Shown here piece after piece: positions 33,201-48,700 of a stretch of DNA of 64,000 bases (the stretch's first letter is position 1; the number at the start of each line of letters is the position of its first letter). The notes under the pieces were generated by a model. It made no database searches. It worked only from the letters and a program-made list of their open reading frames with translations, and was not told where the DNA came from. The stretch spans positions 1 to 64,000 of the forward strand of contig JASUTR010000122.1 of the NCBI GenBank assembly GCA_035048495.1, read 5' to 3'. The stretch is from Euptelea pleiosperma (lineage: Eukaryota > Streptophyta > Magnoliopsida > Ranunculales > Eupteleaceae). The position numbers were made by a program, and so were the translations under genes.

Positions 33201-33729
33201 TGTAACACACAAACTGAGTCCAATTAAAGACATTGACGCACGGATGGAGCTAACTTGTTTCGACTGTTCCGAATCTTGTTCCAACACTTCAAATGTGTTG
33301 AAACAATAGTAATGGAAGAGTTTGAGTCCAATTACGAGGTCCGGTTGAGAAAAAGTCACAAGTTATAGGCTTCGGAATGTAACACAAAAACTGAGTCCAA
33401 TTAAAGACATTGACGCACGGATGGAGCTAACTTGTGTCGACTGTCACGAATCTTATTCCAACACTTCAAATGTGTTGAAACAATAGTAATGGAAGAGTTT
33501 GAGTCCAATTACGAGGTCCGGTTGCAAAAAAGTCACAAGTTATAGGCTTCGGAATATAAAATACAAACTGAGTCCAATTAAAGACATTGACGCACGGATG
33601 GAGCTAACTTGTTTCGACTGGCACGAATCTTATTCCCACACTTCAAATGTGTTGGAACAATACTAGTGGAAGAGTTTGAGTCGAACTACGAGGTGCGGTT
33701 GCGATAAAGTCACAAGTTATAGGCTTCGG

Positions 33730-36700
33730 AATGTAACACACAAACTGAGTCCAATTTGAGACGTTGACGCACGGATGGAGCTAACTTGTTTCGACTGTCA
33801 CGAATCTTATTCCAAGACTTCAAATGTGTTGAAACAATAGTAATGGAAGAGTTTGAGTCCAATTACGAGGTCCGGTTGCGAAAAAGTCACAAGTTATAGG
33901 CTTCGGAATGTAAGACACAAACTGAGTCAAATTTAAGACGTTGATGCACGGATGGAGCTAACTTGTTTCGACTGTCACCAATCTTTTCCCAACACTTCAA
34001 ATGTTTTGGAACAATAGTATTGCAAGAGTTTGAGTCCAATTACGAGGTCCGGTTGCAAAAATGTCACAAGTTATAGGCTACGGAATGTAACCCTCAAACT
34101 GAGTCCAATTAAAGACATTGACGCACGGATGGAGCTAATTTGTTTCGACTGTCACGAATCTTATTCCCACACTTCAAATGTGTTAAAACAATAGTAATGG
34201 AAGAGTTTGAGTCCAATTACGAGGTCCGGTTGAGAAAAAGTCACAAGTTATAGGCTTCGGAATGTAACACACAAACTGAGTCCAATTAAAGACATTGACG
34301 CACGGATGGAGCTAACTTGTTTCGACTGTTCCGAATCTTGTTCCAACACTTCAAATGTGTTGAAACAATAGTAATGGAAGAGTTTGAGTCCAATTACGAG
34401 GTCCGGTTGAGAAAAAGTCACAAGTTATAGGCTTCGGAATGTAACACAAAAACTGAGTCCAATTAAAGACATTGACGCACGGATGGAGCTAACTTGTGTC
34501 GACTGTCACTAATCTTATTCCAACACTTCAAATGTGTTGAAACAATAGTAATGGAAGAGTTTGAGTCCAATTACGAGGTCCGGTTGCAAAAAAGTCACAA
34601 GTTATAGGCTTCGGAATATAAAATACAAACTGAGTCCAATTAAAGACATTGACGCACGGATGGAGCTAACTTGTTTCGACTGGCACGAATCTTATTCCCA
34701 CACTTCAAATGTGTTGGAACAATACTAGTGGAAGAGTTTGAGTCGAACTACGAGGTCCGGTTGCGATAAAGTCACAAGTTATAGGCTTCGGAATGTAACA
34801 CAAAAACTGAGTCCAATTTGAGACGTTGACGCACGGATGGAGCTAACTTGTTTCAACTGTCAGGAATCTTATTCCAACACTACAAATGTGTTGAAACAAT
34901 AGTAATGGAAGAGTTTGAGTCCAATTACGAGGTCCGGTTGCGAAAAAGTCAGAAGTTATAGGCTTCGGAATGTAAGACACAAACCGAGTCCAAAATGAGA
35001 CGTTGACGCACTGATGGAGCTAACTTGTTTCGACTATTTCGAATCTTGTTCCAACACTTCAAATGTGTTGAAACAATAGTAATGGAAGAGTTTAAGTCCA
35101 ATTACGAGGTCCGGTTGAGAAAAAGTCACAAGTTATAGGCTTCGGAATGTAACACACAAACTGAGTCCAATTAAAGACATTGACGCACGGATGGAGCTAA
35201 CTTGTTTCGACTGTTCCGAATCTTGTTCCAACACTTCAAATGTGTTGAAACAATAGTAATGGAAGAGTTTGAGTCCAATTACGAGGTCCGGTTGAGAAAA
35301 AGTCACAAGTTATAGGCTTCGGAATGTAACACAAAAACTGAGTCCAATTAAAGACATTGACGCACGGATGGAGCTAACTTGTGTCGACTGTCACGAATCT
35401 TATTCCAACACTTCAAATGTGTTGAAACAATAGTAATGGAAGAGTTTGAGTCCAATTACGAGGTCCGGTTGCAAAAAAGTCACAAGTTATAGGCTTCGGA
35501 ATATAAAATACAAACTGAGTCCAATTAAAGACATTGACGCACGGATGGAGCTAACTTGTTTCGACTGGCACGAATCTTATTCCCACACTTCAAATGTGTT
35601 GGAACAATACTAGTGGAAGAGTTTGAGTCGAACTACGAGGTCCGGTTGCGATAAAGTCACAAGTTATAGGCTTCGGAATGTAACACAAAAACTGAGTCCA
35701 ATTTGAGACGTTGACGCACGGATGGAGCTAACTTGTTTCAACTGTCAGGAATCTTATTCCAACACTACAAATGTGTTGAAACAATAGTAATGGAAGAGTT
35801 TGAGTCCAATTACGAGGTCCGGTTGCGAAAAAGTCACAAGTTATAGGCTTCGGAATGTAAGACACAAACTGAGTCAAATTTAAGACGTTGATGCACGGAT
35901 GGAGCTAACTTGTTTCGACTGTCAGGAATCTTATTCCAACACTTCAAATGTTTTGAAACAATAGTATTGCAAGAGTTTGAGTCCAATTACGAGGTCCGGT
36001 TGCAAAAATGTCACAAGTTATAGGCTACGGAATGTAACCCTCAAACTGAGACCAATTAAAGACATTGACGCACGGATGGAGCTAACTTGTTTCGACTGTC
36101 ACGAATCTTATTCCCACACTTCAAATGTGTTAAAACAATAGTATTGCAAGAGTTTGAGTCCAATTACGAGGTCCGGTTGCGATAAAGTCACAAGTTATAG
36201 GCTTCGGAATGTAACACACAAACTGAGTCCAATTTTAGACGTTGACGCACGGATTGAGCTAACATGTTTCGACTGTACTGAATCTTGTTCCAACATTTCA
36301 AATGTGTTGAAACAATAGTAATGGAAGAGTTTGAGTCCAATTACGAGGTCCGGTTGAGAAAAAGTCACAAGTTATAGGCTTCGGAATGTAACACACAAAC
36401 TGAGTCCAATTAAAGACATTGACGCATGGATGGAGCTAACTTGTTTCGACTGTTCCGAATCTTGTTCCAACACTTCAAATGTGTTGAAACAATAGTAATG
36501 GAAGAGTTTGAGTCCAATTACGAGGTCCGGTTGAGAAAAAGTCACAAGTTATAGGCTTCGGAATGTAACACACAAACTGAGTCCAATTAAAGACATTGAC
36601 GCACGGATGGAGCTAACTTGTTTCGACTGTCACGAATCTAATTTTAACACTTCCAATGTGTTGAAACAATAATAATGGAAGAGTTTGAGTCCAATTACGA

Positions 36701-38320
36701 GGTCCGGTTGCGAAAAAGTCACAAGTTATAGGCTTCGGAATGTAAGACACAAACCGAGTCCAATTTGAGACGTTGACGCACTGATGGAGCTAACTTGTTT
36801 CGACTATTTCGAATCTTGTTCCAACACTTCAAATGTGTTGAAACAATAGTAATGGAAGAGTTTGAGTCCAATTGCGAGGTCCGGTTGCGAACAAGTCACA
36901 AGTTATTGGCTTCGGAATGTAACACACAAACTGAGTCCAATTAAAGACATTGACGCACGGATGGAGCTAACTTGTGTCGACTGTCACGAATCTTATTCCA
37001 ACACTTCAAATGTGTTGAAACAATAGTAATGGAAGAGTTTGAGTCCAATTACGAGGTCCGGTTGCAAAAAAGTCACAAGTTATAAGCTTCGGAATATAAA
37101 ATACAAACTGAGTCCAATTAAAGACATTGACGCACGGATGGAGCTAACTTGTTTCGACTGGCACGAATCTTATTCCCACACTTCAAATGTGTTGGAACAA
37201 TACTAGTGGAAGAGTTTGAGTCGAACTACGAGGTCCGGTTGCGATAAAGTCACAAGTTATAGGCTTCGGAATGTAACACACAAACTGAGTCCAATTTGAG
37301 ACGTTGACGCATGGATGGAGCTAACTTGTTTCGACTGTCAGGAATCTTATTCCAACACTTCAAATGTGTTGGAACAATAGTAGTGGAAGAGTTTGAGTCC
37401 AATTACGAGGTCCGGTTGCGATAGAGTCACAAGTTATAGGCTTCGGAATGTAACACACAAACTGAGTCCAATTTGAGACGTTGACGCACGGATGGAGCTA
37501 ACATGTTTCGACTGTGCTGAATCTTGTTCCAACACTTCAAATGTGTTGAAACAATAGTAATGGAAGAGTTTGAGTCCAATTACGAGGTCCGGTTGAGAAA
37601 AAGTCACAAGTTATAGGCTTCGGAATGTAACACACAAACTGAGTCCAATTAAAGACATTGACGCACGGATGGAGCTAACTTGTTTCGACTGTTCCGAATC
37701 TTGTTCCAACACTTCATATGTGTTGAAACAATAGTAATGGAAGAGTTTGAGTCCAATTACGAGGTCCGGTTGAGAAAAAGTCACAAGTTATAGGCTTCGG
37801 AATGTAACACAAAAACTGAGTCCAATTAAAGACATTGACGCACGGATGGAGCTAACTTGTGTCGACTGTCACGAATCTTATTCCAACACTTCAAATGTGT
37901 TGAAACAATAGTAATGGAAGAGTTTGAGTCCAATTACGAGGTCCGGTTGCAAAAAAGTCACAAGTTATAGGCTTCGGAATATAAAATACAAACTGAGTCC
38001 AATTAAAGACATTGACGCACGGATGGAGCTAACTTGTTTCGACTGGCACGAATCTTATTCCCACACTTCAAATGTGTTGGAACAATACTAGTGGAAGAGT
38101 TTGAGTCGAACTACGAGGTCCGGTTGCGATAAAGTCACAAGTTATAGGCTTCGGAATGTAACACAAAAACTGAGTCCAATTTGAGACGTTGACGCACGGA
38201 TGGAGCTAACTTGTTTCAACTGTCAGGAATCTTATTCCAACACTACAAATGTGTTGAAACAATAGTAATGGAAGAGTTTGAGTCCAATTACGAGGTCCGG
38301 TTGCGAAAAAGTCACAAGTT
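33730..38320. repeat. About 26-monomer segment repeated 64 monomers downstream
   Basis: This stretch reappears at about 45060-49650, an offset of 11,328 bp (64 x 177). Markers are TCCAAGACTT at 33811 and 45139, TTTAAGT at 35091 and 46419, and ATTTTAACAC at 36641 and 47969. Boundaries are approximate. It points to a large-scale duplication on which the smaller 14- and 21-monomer events are superimposed. Confidence 0.7.
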
Positions 38321-40840
38321 ATAGGCTTCGAAATGTAAGACACAAACTGAGTCAAATTTAAGACGTTGATGCACGGATGGAGCTAACTTGTTTCGACTGT
38401 CAGGAATCTTATTCCAACACTTCAAATGTTTTGAAACAATAGTATTGCAAGAGTTTGAGTCCAATTACGAGGTCCGGTTGCAAAAATGTCACAAGTTATA
38501 GGCTACGGAATGTAACCCTCAAACTGAGACCAATTAAAGACATTGACGCACGGATGGAGCTAACTTGTTTCGACTGTCACGAATCTTATTCCCACACTTC
38601 AAATGTGTTAAAACAATAGTATTGCAAGAGTTTGAGTCCAATTACGAGGTCCGGTTGCGATAAAGTCACAAGTTATAGGCTTCGGAATGTAACACACAAA
38701 CTGAGTCCAATTTTAGACGTTGACGCACGGATTGAGCTAACATGTTTCGACTGTACTGAATCTTGTTCCAACATTTCAAATGTGTTGAAACAATAGTAAT
38801 GGAAGAGTTTGAGTCCAATTACGAGGTCCGGTTGAGAAAAAGTCACAAGTTATAGGCTTCGGAATGTAACACACAAACTGAGTCCAATTAAAGACATTGA
38901 CGCATGGATGGAGCTAACTTGTTTCGACTGTTCCGAATCTTGTTCCAACACTTCAAATGTGTTGAAACAATAGTAATGGAAGAGTTTGAGTCCAATTACG
39001 AGGTCCGGTTGAGAAAAAGTCACAAGTTATAGGCTTCGGAATGTAACACACAAACTGAGTCCAATTAAAGACATTGACGCACGGATGGAGCTAACTTGTT
39101 TCGACTGTCAAGAATCTAATTTTAACACTTCCAATGTGTTGAAACAATAATAATGGAAGAGTTTGAGTCCAATTACGAGGTCCGGTTGCGAAAAAGTCAC
39201 AAGTTATAGGCTTCGGAATGTAAGACACAAACCGAGTCCAATTTGAGACGTTGACGCACTGATGGAGCTAACTTGTTTCGACTATTTCGAATCTTGTTCC
39301 AACACTTCAAATGTGTTGAAACAATAGTAATGGAAGAGTTTGAGTCCAATTGCGAGGTCCGGTTGCGAACAAGTCACAAGTTATTGGCTTCGGAATGTAA
39401 CACACAAACTGAGTCCAATTAAAGACATTGACGCACGGATGGAGCTAACTTGTGTCGACTGTCACGAATCTTATTCCAACACTTCAAATGTGTTGAAACA
39501 ATAGTAATGGAAGAGTTTGAGTCCAATTACGAGGTCCGGTTGCAAAAAAGTCACAAGTTATAAGCTTCGGAATATAAAATACAAACTGAGTCCAATTAAA
39601 GACATTGACGCACGGATGGAGCTAACTTGTTTCGACTGGCACGAATCTTATTCCCACACTTCAAATGTGTTGGAACAATACTAGTGGAAGAGTTTGAGTC
39701 GAACTACGAGGTCCGGTTGCGATAAAGTCACAAGTTATAGGCTTCGGAATGTAACACACAAACTGAGTCCAATTTGAGACGTTGACGCATGGATGGAGCT
39801 AACTTGTTTCGACTGTCAGGAATCTTATTCCAACACTTCAAATGTGTTGGAACAATAGTAGTGGAAGAGTTTGAGTCCAATTACGAGGTCCGGTTGCGAT
39901 AGAGTCACAAGTTATAGGCTTCGGAATGTAACACACAAACTGAGTCCAATTTGAGACGTTGACGCACGGATGGAGCTAACATGTTTCGACTGTGCTGAAT
40001 CTTGTTCCAACACTTCAAATGTGTTGAAACAATAGTAATGGAAGAGTTTGAGTCCAATTACGAGGTCCGGTTGAGAAAAAGTCACAAGTTATAGGCTTCG
40101 GAATGTAACACACAAACTGAGTCCAATTAAAGACATTGACGCACGGATGGAGCTAACTTGTTTCGACTGTTCCGAATCTTGTTCCAACACTTCAAATGTG
40201 TTGAAACAATAGTAATGGAAGAGTTTGAGTCCAATTACGAGGTCCGGTTGAGAAAAAGTCACAAGTTATAGGCTTCGGAATGTAACACAAAAACTGAGTC
40301 CAATTAAAGACATTGACGCACGGATGGAGCTAACTTGTGTCGACTGTCACGAATCTTATTCCAACACTTCAAATGTGTTGAAACAATAGTAATGGAAGAG
40401 TTTGAGTCCAATTACGAGGTCCGGTTGCAAAAAAGTCACAAGTTATAGGCTTCGGAATATAAAATACAAACTGAGTCCAATTAAAGACATTGACGCACGG
40501 ATGGAGCTAACTTGTTTCGACTGGCACGAATCTTATTCCCACACTTCAAATGTGTTGGAACAATACTAGTGGAAGAGTTTGAGTCGAACTACGAGGTCCG
40601 GTTGCGATAAAGTCACAAGTTATAGGCTTCGGAATGTAACACAAAAACTGAGTCCAATTTGAGACGTTGACGCACGGATGGAGCTAACTTGTTTCAACTG
40701 TCAGGAATCTTATTCCAACACTACAAATGTGTTGAAACAATAGTAATGGAAGAGTTTGAGTCCAATTACGAGGTCCGGTTGCGAAAAAGTCACAAGTTAT
40801 AGGCTTCGGAATGTAAGACACAAACTGAGTCAAATTTAAG
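35150..40840. repeat. 14-monomer tandem unit (2,478 bp)
   Basis: ATTTTAACAC at 36641 and 39119, AAACTGAGACC near 36046 and 38524, and TATAAGCTTCGG near 37081 and 39559 all give an offset of 2,478 bp (14 x 177). The correspondence holds for starts from about 35150 to 38360, longer than one unit, so slightly more than two copies are present. Confidence 0.75.
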
Positions 40841-43800
40841 ACGTTGACGCACTGATGGAGCTAACTTGTTTCGACTATTTCGAATCTTGTTCCAACACTT
40901 CAAATGTGTTGAAACATTAGTAATGGAAGAGTTTGAGTCCAATTGCGAGGTCCGGTTGCGAACAAGTCACAAGTTATTGGCTTCGGAATGTAACACACAA
41001 ACTGAGTCCAATTAAAGACATTGACGCACGGATGGAGCTAACTTGTGTCGACTGTCACGAATCTTATTCCAACACTTCAAATGTGTTGAAACAATAGTAA
41101 TGGAAGAGTTTGATTCCAATTACGAGGTCCGGTTGCAAAAAAGTCACAAGTTATAGGCTTCGGAATATAAAATACAAACTGAGTCCAATTAAATACATTG
41201 ACGCACGGATGGAGCTAACTTGTTTCGACTGGCTCGAATCTTATTCCCACACTTCAAATGTGTTGGAACAATAGTTGTGGAAGAGTTTGAGTCCAACTAC
41301 GAGGTCCGGTTGCGATAAAGTCACAAGTTATAGGCTTCGGAATGTAACACACAAACTGAGTCCAATTTGAGACGTTGACGCACGGATGGAGCTAACTTGT
41401 TTCGACTGTCACGAATCTTATTCCAAGACTTCAAATGTGTTGAAACAATAGTAATGGAAGAGTTTGAGTCCAATTACGAGGTCCGGTTGCGAAAAAGTCA
41501 CAAGTTATAGGCTTCGGAATGTAAGACACAAACTGAGTCAAATTTAAGACGTTGATGCACGGATGGAGCTAACTTGTTTCGACTGTCACCAATCTTTTCC
41601 CAACACTTCAAATGTTTTGGAACAATAGTATTGCAAGAGTTTGAGTCCAATTACGAGGTCCGGTTGCAAAAATGTCACAAGTTATAGGCTACGGAATGTA
41701 ACCCTCAAACTGAGTCCAATTAAAGACATTGACGCACGGATGGAGCTAATTTGTTTCGACTGTCACGAATCTTATTCCCACACTTCAAATGTGTTAAAAC
41801 AATAGTAATGGAAGAGTTTGAGTCCAATTACGAGGTCCGGTTGAGAAAAAGTCACAAGTTATAGGCTTCGGAATGTAACACACAAACTGAGTCCAATTAA
41901 AGACATTGACGCACGGATGGAGCTAACTTGTTTCGACTGTTCCGAATCTTGTTCCAACACTTCAAATGTGTTGAAACAATAGTAATGGAAGAGTTTGAGT
42001 CCAATTACGAGGTCCGGTTGCGAAAAAGTCACAAGTTATAGGCTTCGAAATGTAAGACACAAACTGAGTCAAATTTAAGACGTTGATGCACGGATGGAGC
42101 TAACTTGTTTCGACTGTCAGGAATCTTATTCCAACACTTCAAATGTTTTGAAACAATAGTATTGCAAGAGTTTGAGTCCAATTACGAGGTCCGGTTGCAA
42201 AAATGTCACAAGTTATAGGCTACGGAATGTAACCCTCAAACTGAGACCAATTAAAGACATTGACGCACGGATGGAGCTAACTTGTTTCGACTGTCACGAA
42301 TCTTATTCCCACACTTCAAATGTGTTAAAACAATAGTATTGCAAGAGTTTGAGTCCAATTACGAGGTCCGGTTGCGATAAAGTCACAAGTTATAGGCTTC
42401 GGAATGTAACACACAAACTGAGTCCAATTTTAGACGTTGACGCACGGATTGAGCTAACATGTTTCGACTGTACTGAATCTTGTTCCAACATTTCAAATGT
42501 GTTGAAACAATAGTAATGGAAGAGTTTGAGTCCAATTACGAGGTCCGGTTGAGAAAAAGTCACAAGTTATAGGCTTCGGAATGTAACACACAAACTGAGT
42601 CCAATTAAAGACATTGACGCATGGATGGAGCTAACTTGTTTCGACTGTTCCGAATCTTGTTCCAACACTTCAAATGTGTTGAAACAATAGTAATGGAAGA
42701 GTTTGAGTCCAATTACGAGGTCCGGTTGAGAAAAAGTCACAAGTTATAGGCTTCGGAATGTAACACACAAACTGAGTCCAATTAAAGACATTGACGCACG
42801 GATGGAGCTAACTTGTTTCGACTGTCAAGAATCTAATTTTAACACTTCCAATGTGTTGAAACAATAATAATGGAAGAGTTTGAGTCCAATTACGAGGTCC
42901 GGTTGCGAAAAAGTCACAAGTTATAGGCTTCGGAATGTAAGACACAAACCGAGTCCAATTTGAGACGTTGACGCACTGATGGAGCTAACTTGTTTCGACT
43001 ATTTCGAATCTTGTTCCAACACTTCAAATGTGTTGAAACAATAGTAATGGAAGAGTTTGAGTCCAATTGCGAGGTCCGGTTGCGAACAAGTCACAAGTTA
43101 TTGGCTTCGGAATGTAACACACAAACTGAGTCCAATTAAAGACATTGACGCACGGATGGAGCTAACTTGTGTCGACTGTCACGAATCTTATTCCAACACT
43201 TCAAATGTGTTGAAACAATAGTAATGGAAGAGTTTGAGTCCAATTACGAGGTCCGGTTGCAAAAAAGTCACAAGTTATAAGCTTCGGAATATAAAATACA
43301 AACTGAGTCCAATTAAAGACATTGACGCACGGATGGAGCTAACTTGTTTCGACTGGCACGAATCTTATTCCCACACTTCAAATGTGTTGGAACAATACTA
43401 GTGGAAGAGTTTGAGTCGAACTACGAGGTCCGGTTGCGATAAAGTCACAAGTTATAGGCTTCGGAATGTAACACACAAACTGAGTCCAATTTGAGACGTT
43501 GACGCATGGATGGAGCTAACTTGTTTCGACTGTCAGGAATCTTATTCCAACACTTCAAATGTGTTGGAACAATAGTAGTGGAAGAGTTTGAGTCCAATTA
43601 CGAGGTCCGGTTGCGATAGAGTCACAAGTTATAGGCTTCGGAATGTAACACACAAACTGAGTCCAATTTGAGACGTTGACGCACGGATGGAGCTAACATG
43701 TTTCGACTGTGCTGAATCTTGTTCCAACACTTCAAATGTGTTGAAACAATAGTAATGGAAGAGTTTGAGTCCAATTACGAGGTCCGGTTGAGAAAAAGTC

Positions 43801-45738
43801 ACAAGTTATAGGCTTCGGAATGTAACACACAAACTGAGTCCAATTAAAGACATTGACGCACGGATGGAGCTAACTTGTTTCGACTGTTCCGAATCTTGTT
43901 CCAACACTTCAAATGTGTTGAAACAATAGTAATGGAAGAGTTTGAGTCCAATTACGAGGTCCGGTTGAGAAAAAGTCACAAGTTATAGGCTTCGGAATGT
44001 AACACAAAAACTGAGTCCAATTAAAGACATTGACGCACGGATGGAGCTAACTTGTGTCGACTGTCACGAATCTTATTCCAACACTTCAAATGTGTTGAAA
44101 CAATAGTAATGGAAGAGTTTGAGTCCAATTACGAGGTCCGGTTGCAAAAAAGTCACAAGTTATAGGCTTCGGAATATAAAATACAAACTGAGTCCAATTA
44201 AAGACATTGACGCACGGATGGAGCTAACTTGTTTCGACTGGCACGAATCTTATTCCCACACTTCAAATGTGTTGGAACAATACTAGTGGAAGAGTTTGAG
44301 TCGAACTACGAGGTCCGGTTGCGATAAAGTCACAAGTTATAGGCTTCGGAATGTAACACAAAAACTGAGTCCAATTTGAGACGTTGACGCACGGATGGAG
44401 CTAACTTGTTTCAACTGTCAGGAATCTTATTCCAACACTACAAATGTGTTGAAACAATAGTAATGGAAGAGTTTGAGTCCAATTACGAGGTCCGGTTGCG
44501 AAAAAGTCACAAGTTATAGGCTTCGGAATGTAAGACACAAACTGAGTCAAATTTAAGACGTTGACGCACTGATGGAGCTAACTTGTTTCGACTATTTCGA
44601 ATCTTGTTCCAACACTTCAAATGTGTTGAAACATTAGTAATGGAAGAGTTTGAGTCCAATTGCGAGGTCCGGTTGCGAACAAGTCACAAGTTATTGGCTT
44701 CGGAATGTAACACACAAACTGAGTCCAATTAAAGACATTGACGCACGGATGGAGCTAACTTGTGTCGACTGTCACGAATCTTATTCCAACACTTCAAATG
44801 TGTTGAAACAATAGTAATGGAAGAGTTTGATTCCAATTACGAGGTCCGGTTGCAAAAAAGTCACAAGTTATAGGCTTCGGAATATAAAATACAAACTGAG
44901 TCCAATTAAATACATTGACGCACGGATGGAGCTAACTTGTTTCGACTGGCTCGAATCTTATTCCCACACTTCAAATGTGTTGGAACAATAGTTGTGGAAG
45001 AGTTTGAGTCCAACTACGAGGTCCGGTTGCGATAAAGTCACAAGTTATAGGCTTCGGAATGTAACACACAAACTGAGTCCAATTTGAGACGTTGACGCAC
45101 GGATGGAGCTAACTTGTTTCGACTGTCACGAATCTTATTCCAAGACTTCAAATGTGTTGAAACAATAGTAATGGAAGAGTTTGAGTCCAATTACGAGGTC
45201 CGGTTGCGAAAAAGTCACAAGTTATAGGCTTCGGAATGTAAGACACAAACTGAGTCAAATTTAAGACGTTGATGCACGGATGGAGCTAACTTGTTTCGAC
45301 TGTCACCAATCTTTTCCCAACACTTCAAATGTTTTGGAACAATAGTATTGCAAGAGTTTGAGTCCAATTACGAGGTCCGGTTGCAAAAATGTCACAAGTT
45401 ATAGGCTACGGAATGTAACCCTCAAACTGAGTCCAATTAAAGACATTGACGCACGGATGGAGCTAATTTGTTTCGACTGTCACGAATCTTATTCCCACAC
45501 TTCAAATGTGTTAAAACAATAGTAATGGAAGAGTTTGAGTCCAATTACGAGGTCCGGTTGAGAAAAAGTCACAAGTTATAGGCTTCGGAATGTAACACAC
45601 AAACTGAGTCCAATTAAAGACATTGACGCACGGATGGAGCTAACTTGTTTCGACTGTTCCGAATCTTGTTCCAACACTTCAAATGTGTTGAAACAATAGT
45701 AATGGAAGAGTTTGAGTCCAATTACGAGGTCCGGTTGA
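38305..45738. repeat. 21-monomer tandem duplication (2 x 3,717 bp)
   Basis: The segment of about 38305-42021 repeats at about 42022-45738. GGCTTCGAAATG occurs at 38331 and 42048, TCAAGAATCTAAT near 39108 and 42825, and GGCTCGAATC at 41231 and 44948, all offset by 3,717 bp (21 x 177). A third copy lies at about 47150-50870, shifted by 5,133 bp (29 x 177) from the second, with eight other monomers between. The third copy has an additional 2-bp deletion near 49670. Confidence 0.8.
41346..41361. other. Uninterrupted paralogue of the L1-B insertion site
   Basis: Here the GGCTCGAATC monomer (41231, with ATAGTTGTGG) is joined directly to the TCCAAGACTTC monomer, the same two monomer types that flank L1-B. 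The target AACACACAAACTGAGT occurs once and is followed by CCAATTTGAGACG. The same junction recurs at 45063-45078 and 50194-50209. These sites define the exact ends of the L1-B insertion. Confidence 0.8.
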
Positions 45739-48700
45739 GAAAAAGTCACAAGTTATAGGCTTCGGAATGTAACACAAAAACTGAGTCCAATTAAAGACAT
45801 TGACGCACGGATGGAGCTAACTTGTGTCGACTGTCACGAATCTTATTCCAACACTTCAAATGTGTTGAAACAATAGTAATGGAAGAGTTTGAGTCCAATT
45901 ACGAGGTCCGGTTGCAAAAAAGTCACAAGTTATAGGCTTCGGAATATAAAATACAAACTGAGTCCAATTAAAGACATTGACGCACGGATGGAGCTAACTT
46001 GTTTCGACTGGCACGAATCTTATTCCCACACTTCAAATGTGTTGGAACAATACTAGTGGAAGAGTTTGAGTCGAACTACGAGGTCCGGTTGCGATAAAGT
46101 CACAAGTTATAGGCTTCGGAATGTAACACAAAAACTGAGTCCAATTTGAGACGTTGACGCACGGATGGAGCTAACTTGTTTCAACTGTCAGGAATCTTAT
46201 TCCAACACTACAAATGTGTTGAAACAATAGTAATGGAAGAGTTTGAGTCCAATTACGAGGTCCGGTTGCGAAAAAGTCAGAAGTTATAGGCTTCGGAATG
46301 TAAGACACAAACCGAGTCCAAAATGAGACGTTGACGCACTGATGGAGCTAACTTGTTTCGACTATTTCGAATCTTGTTCCAACACTTCAAATGTGTTGAA
46401 ACAATAGTAATGGAAGAGTTTAAGTCCAATTACGAGGTCCGGTTGAGAAAAAGTCACAAGTTATAGGCTTCGGAATGTAACACACAAACTGAGTCCAATT
46501 AAAGACATTGACGCACGGATGGAGCTAACTTGTTTCGACTGTTCCGAATCTTGTTCCAACACTTCAAATGTGTTGAAACAATAGTAATGGAAGAGTTTGA
46601 GTCCAATTACGAGGTCCGGTTGAGAAAAAGTCACAAGTTATAGGCTTCGGAATGTAACACAAAAACTGAGTCCAATTAAAGACATTGACGCACGGATGGA
46701 GCTAACTTGTGTCGACTGTCACGAATCTTATTCCAACACTTCAAATGTGTTGAAACAATAGTAATGGAAGAGTTTGAGTCCAATTACGAGGTCCGGTTGC
46801 AAAAAAGTCACAAGTTATAGGCTTCGGAATATAAAATACAAACTGAGTCCAATTAAAGACATTGACGCACGGATGGAGCTAACTTGTTTCGACTGGCACG
46901 AATCTTATTCCCACACTTCAAATGTGTTGGAACAATACTAGTGGAAGAGTTTGAGTCGAACTACGAGGTCCGGTTGCGATAAAGTCACAAGTTATAGGCT
47001 TCGGAATGTAACACAAAAACTGAGTCCAATTTGAGACGTTGACGCACGGATGGAGCTAACTTGTTTCAACTGTCAGGAATCTTATTCCAACACTACAAAT
47101 GTGTTGAAACAATAGTAATGGAAGAGTTTGAGTCCAATTACGAGGTCCGGTTGCGAAAAAGTCACAAGTTATAGGCTTCGGAATGTAAGACACAAACTGA
47201 GTCAAATTTAAGACGTTGATGCACGGATGGAGCTAACTTGTTTCGACTGTCAGGAATCTTATTCCAACACTTCAAATGTTTTGAAACAATAGTATTGCAA
47301 GAGTTTGAGTCCAATTACGAGGTCCGGTTGCAAAAATGTCACAAGTTATAGGCTACGGAATGTAACCCTCAAACTGAGACCAATTAAAGACATTGACGCA
47401 CGGATGGAGCTAACTTGTTTCGACTGTCACGAATCTTATTCCCACACTTCAAATGTGTTAAAACAATAGTATTGCAAGAGTTTGAGTCCAATTACGAGGT
47501 CCGGTTGCGATAAAGTCACAAGTTATAGGCTTCGGAATGTAACACACAAACTGAGTCCAATTTTAGACGTTGACGCACGGATTGAGCTAACATGTTTCGA
47601 CTGTACTGAATCTTGTTCCAACATTTCAAATGTGTTGAAACAATAGTAATGGAAGAGTTTGAGTCCAATTACGAGGTCCGGTTGAGAAAAAGTCACAAGT
47701 TATAGGCTTCGGAATGTAACACACAAACTGAGTCCAATTAAAGACATTGACGCATGGATGGAGCTAACTTGTTTCGACTGTTCCGAATCTTGTTCCAACA
47801 CTTCAAATGTGTTGAAACAATAGTAATGGAAGAGTTTGAGTCCAATTACGAGGTCCGGTTGAGAAAAAGTCACAAGTTATAGGCTTCGGAATGTAACACA
47901 CAAACTGAGTCCAATTAAAGACATTGACGCACGGATGGAGCTAACTTGTTTCGACTGTCACGAATCTAATTTTAACACTTCCAATGTGTTGAAACAATAA
48001 TAATGGAAGAGTTTGAGTCCAATTACGAGGTCCGGTTGCGAAAAAGTCACAAGTTATAGGCTTCGGAATGTAAGACACAAACCGAGTCCAATTTGAGACG
48101 TTGACGCACTGATGGAGCTAACTTGTTTCGACTATTTCGAATCTTGTTCCAACACTTCAAATGTGTTGAAACAATAGTAATGGAAGAGTTTGAGTCCAAT
48201 TGCGAGGTCCGGTTGCGAACAAGTCACAAGTTATTGGCTTCGGAATGTAACACACAAACTGAGTCCAATTAAAGACATTGACGCACGGATGGAGCTAACT
48301 TGTGTCGACTGTCACGAATCTTATTCCAACACTTCAAATGTGTTGAAACAATAGTAATGGAAGAGTTTGAGTCCAATTACGAGGTCCGGTTGCAAAAAAG
48401 TCACAAGTTATAAGCTTCGGAATATAAAATACAAACTGAGTCCAATTAAAGACATTGACGCACGGATGGAGCTAACTTGTTTCGACTGGCACGAATCTTA
48501 TTCCCACACTTCAAATGTGTTGGAACAATACTAGTGGAAGAGTTTGAGTCGAACTACGAGGTCCGGTTGCGATAAAGTCACAAGTTATAGGCTTCGGAAT
48601 GTAACACACAAACTGAGTCCAATTTGAGACGTTGACGCATGGATGGAGCTAACTTGTTTCGACTGTCAGGAATCTTATTCCAACACTTCAAATGTGTTGG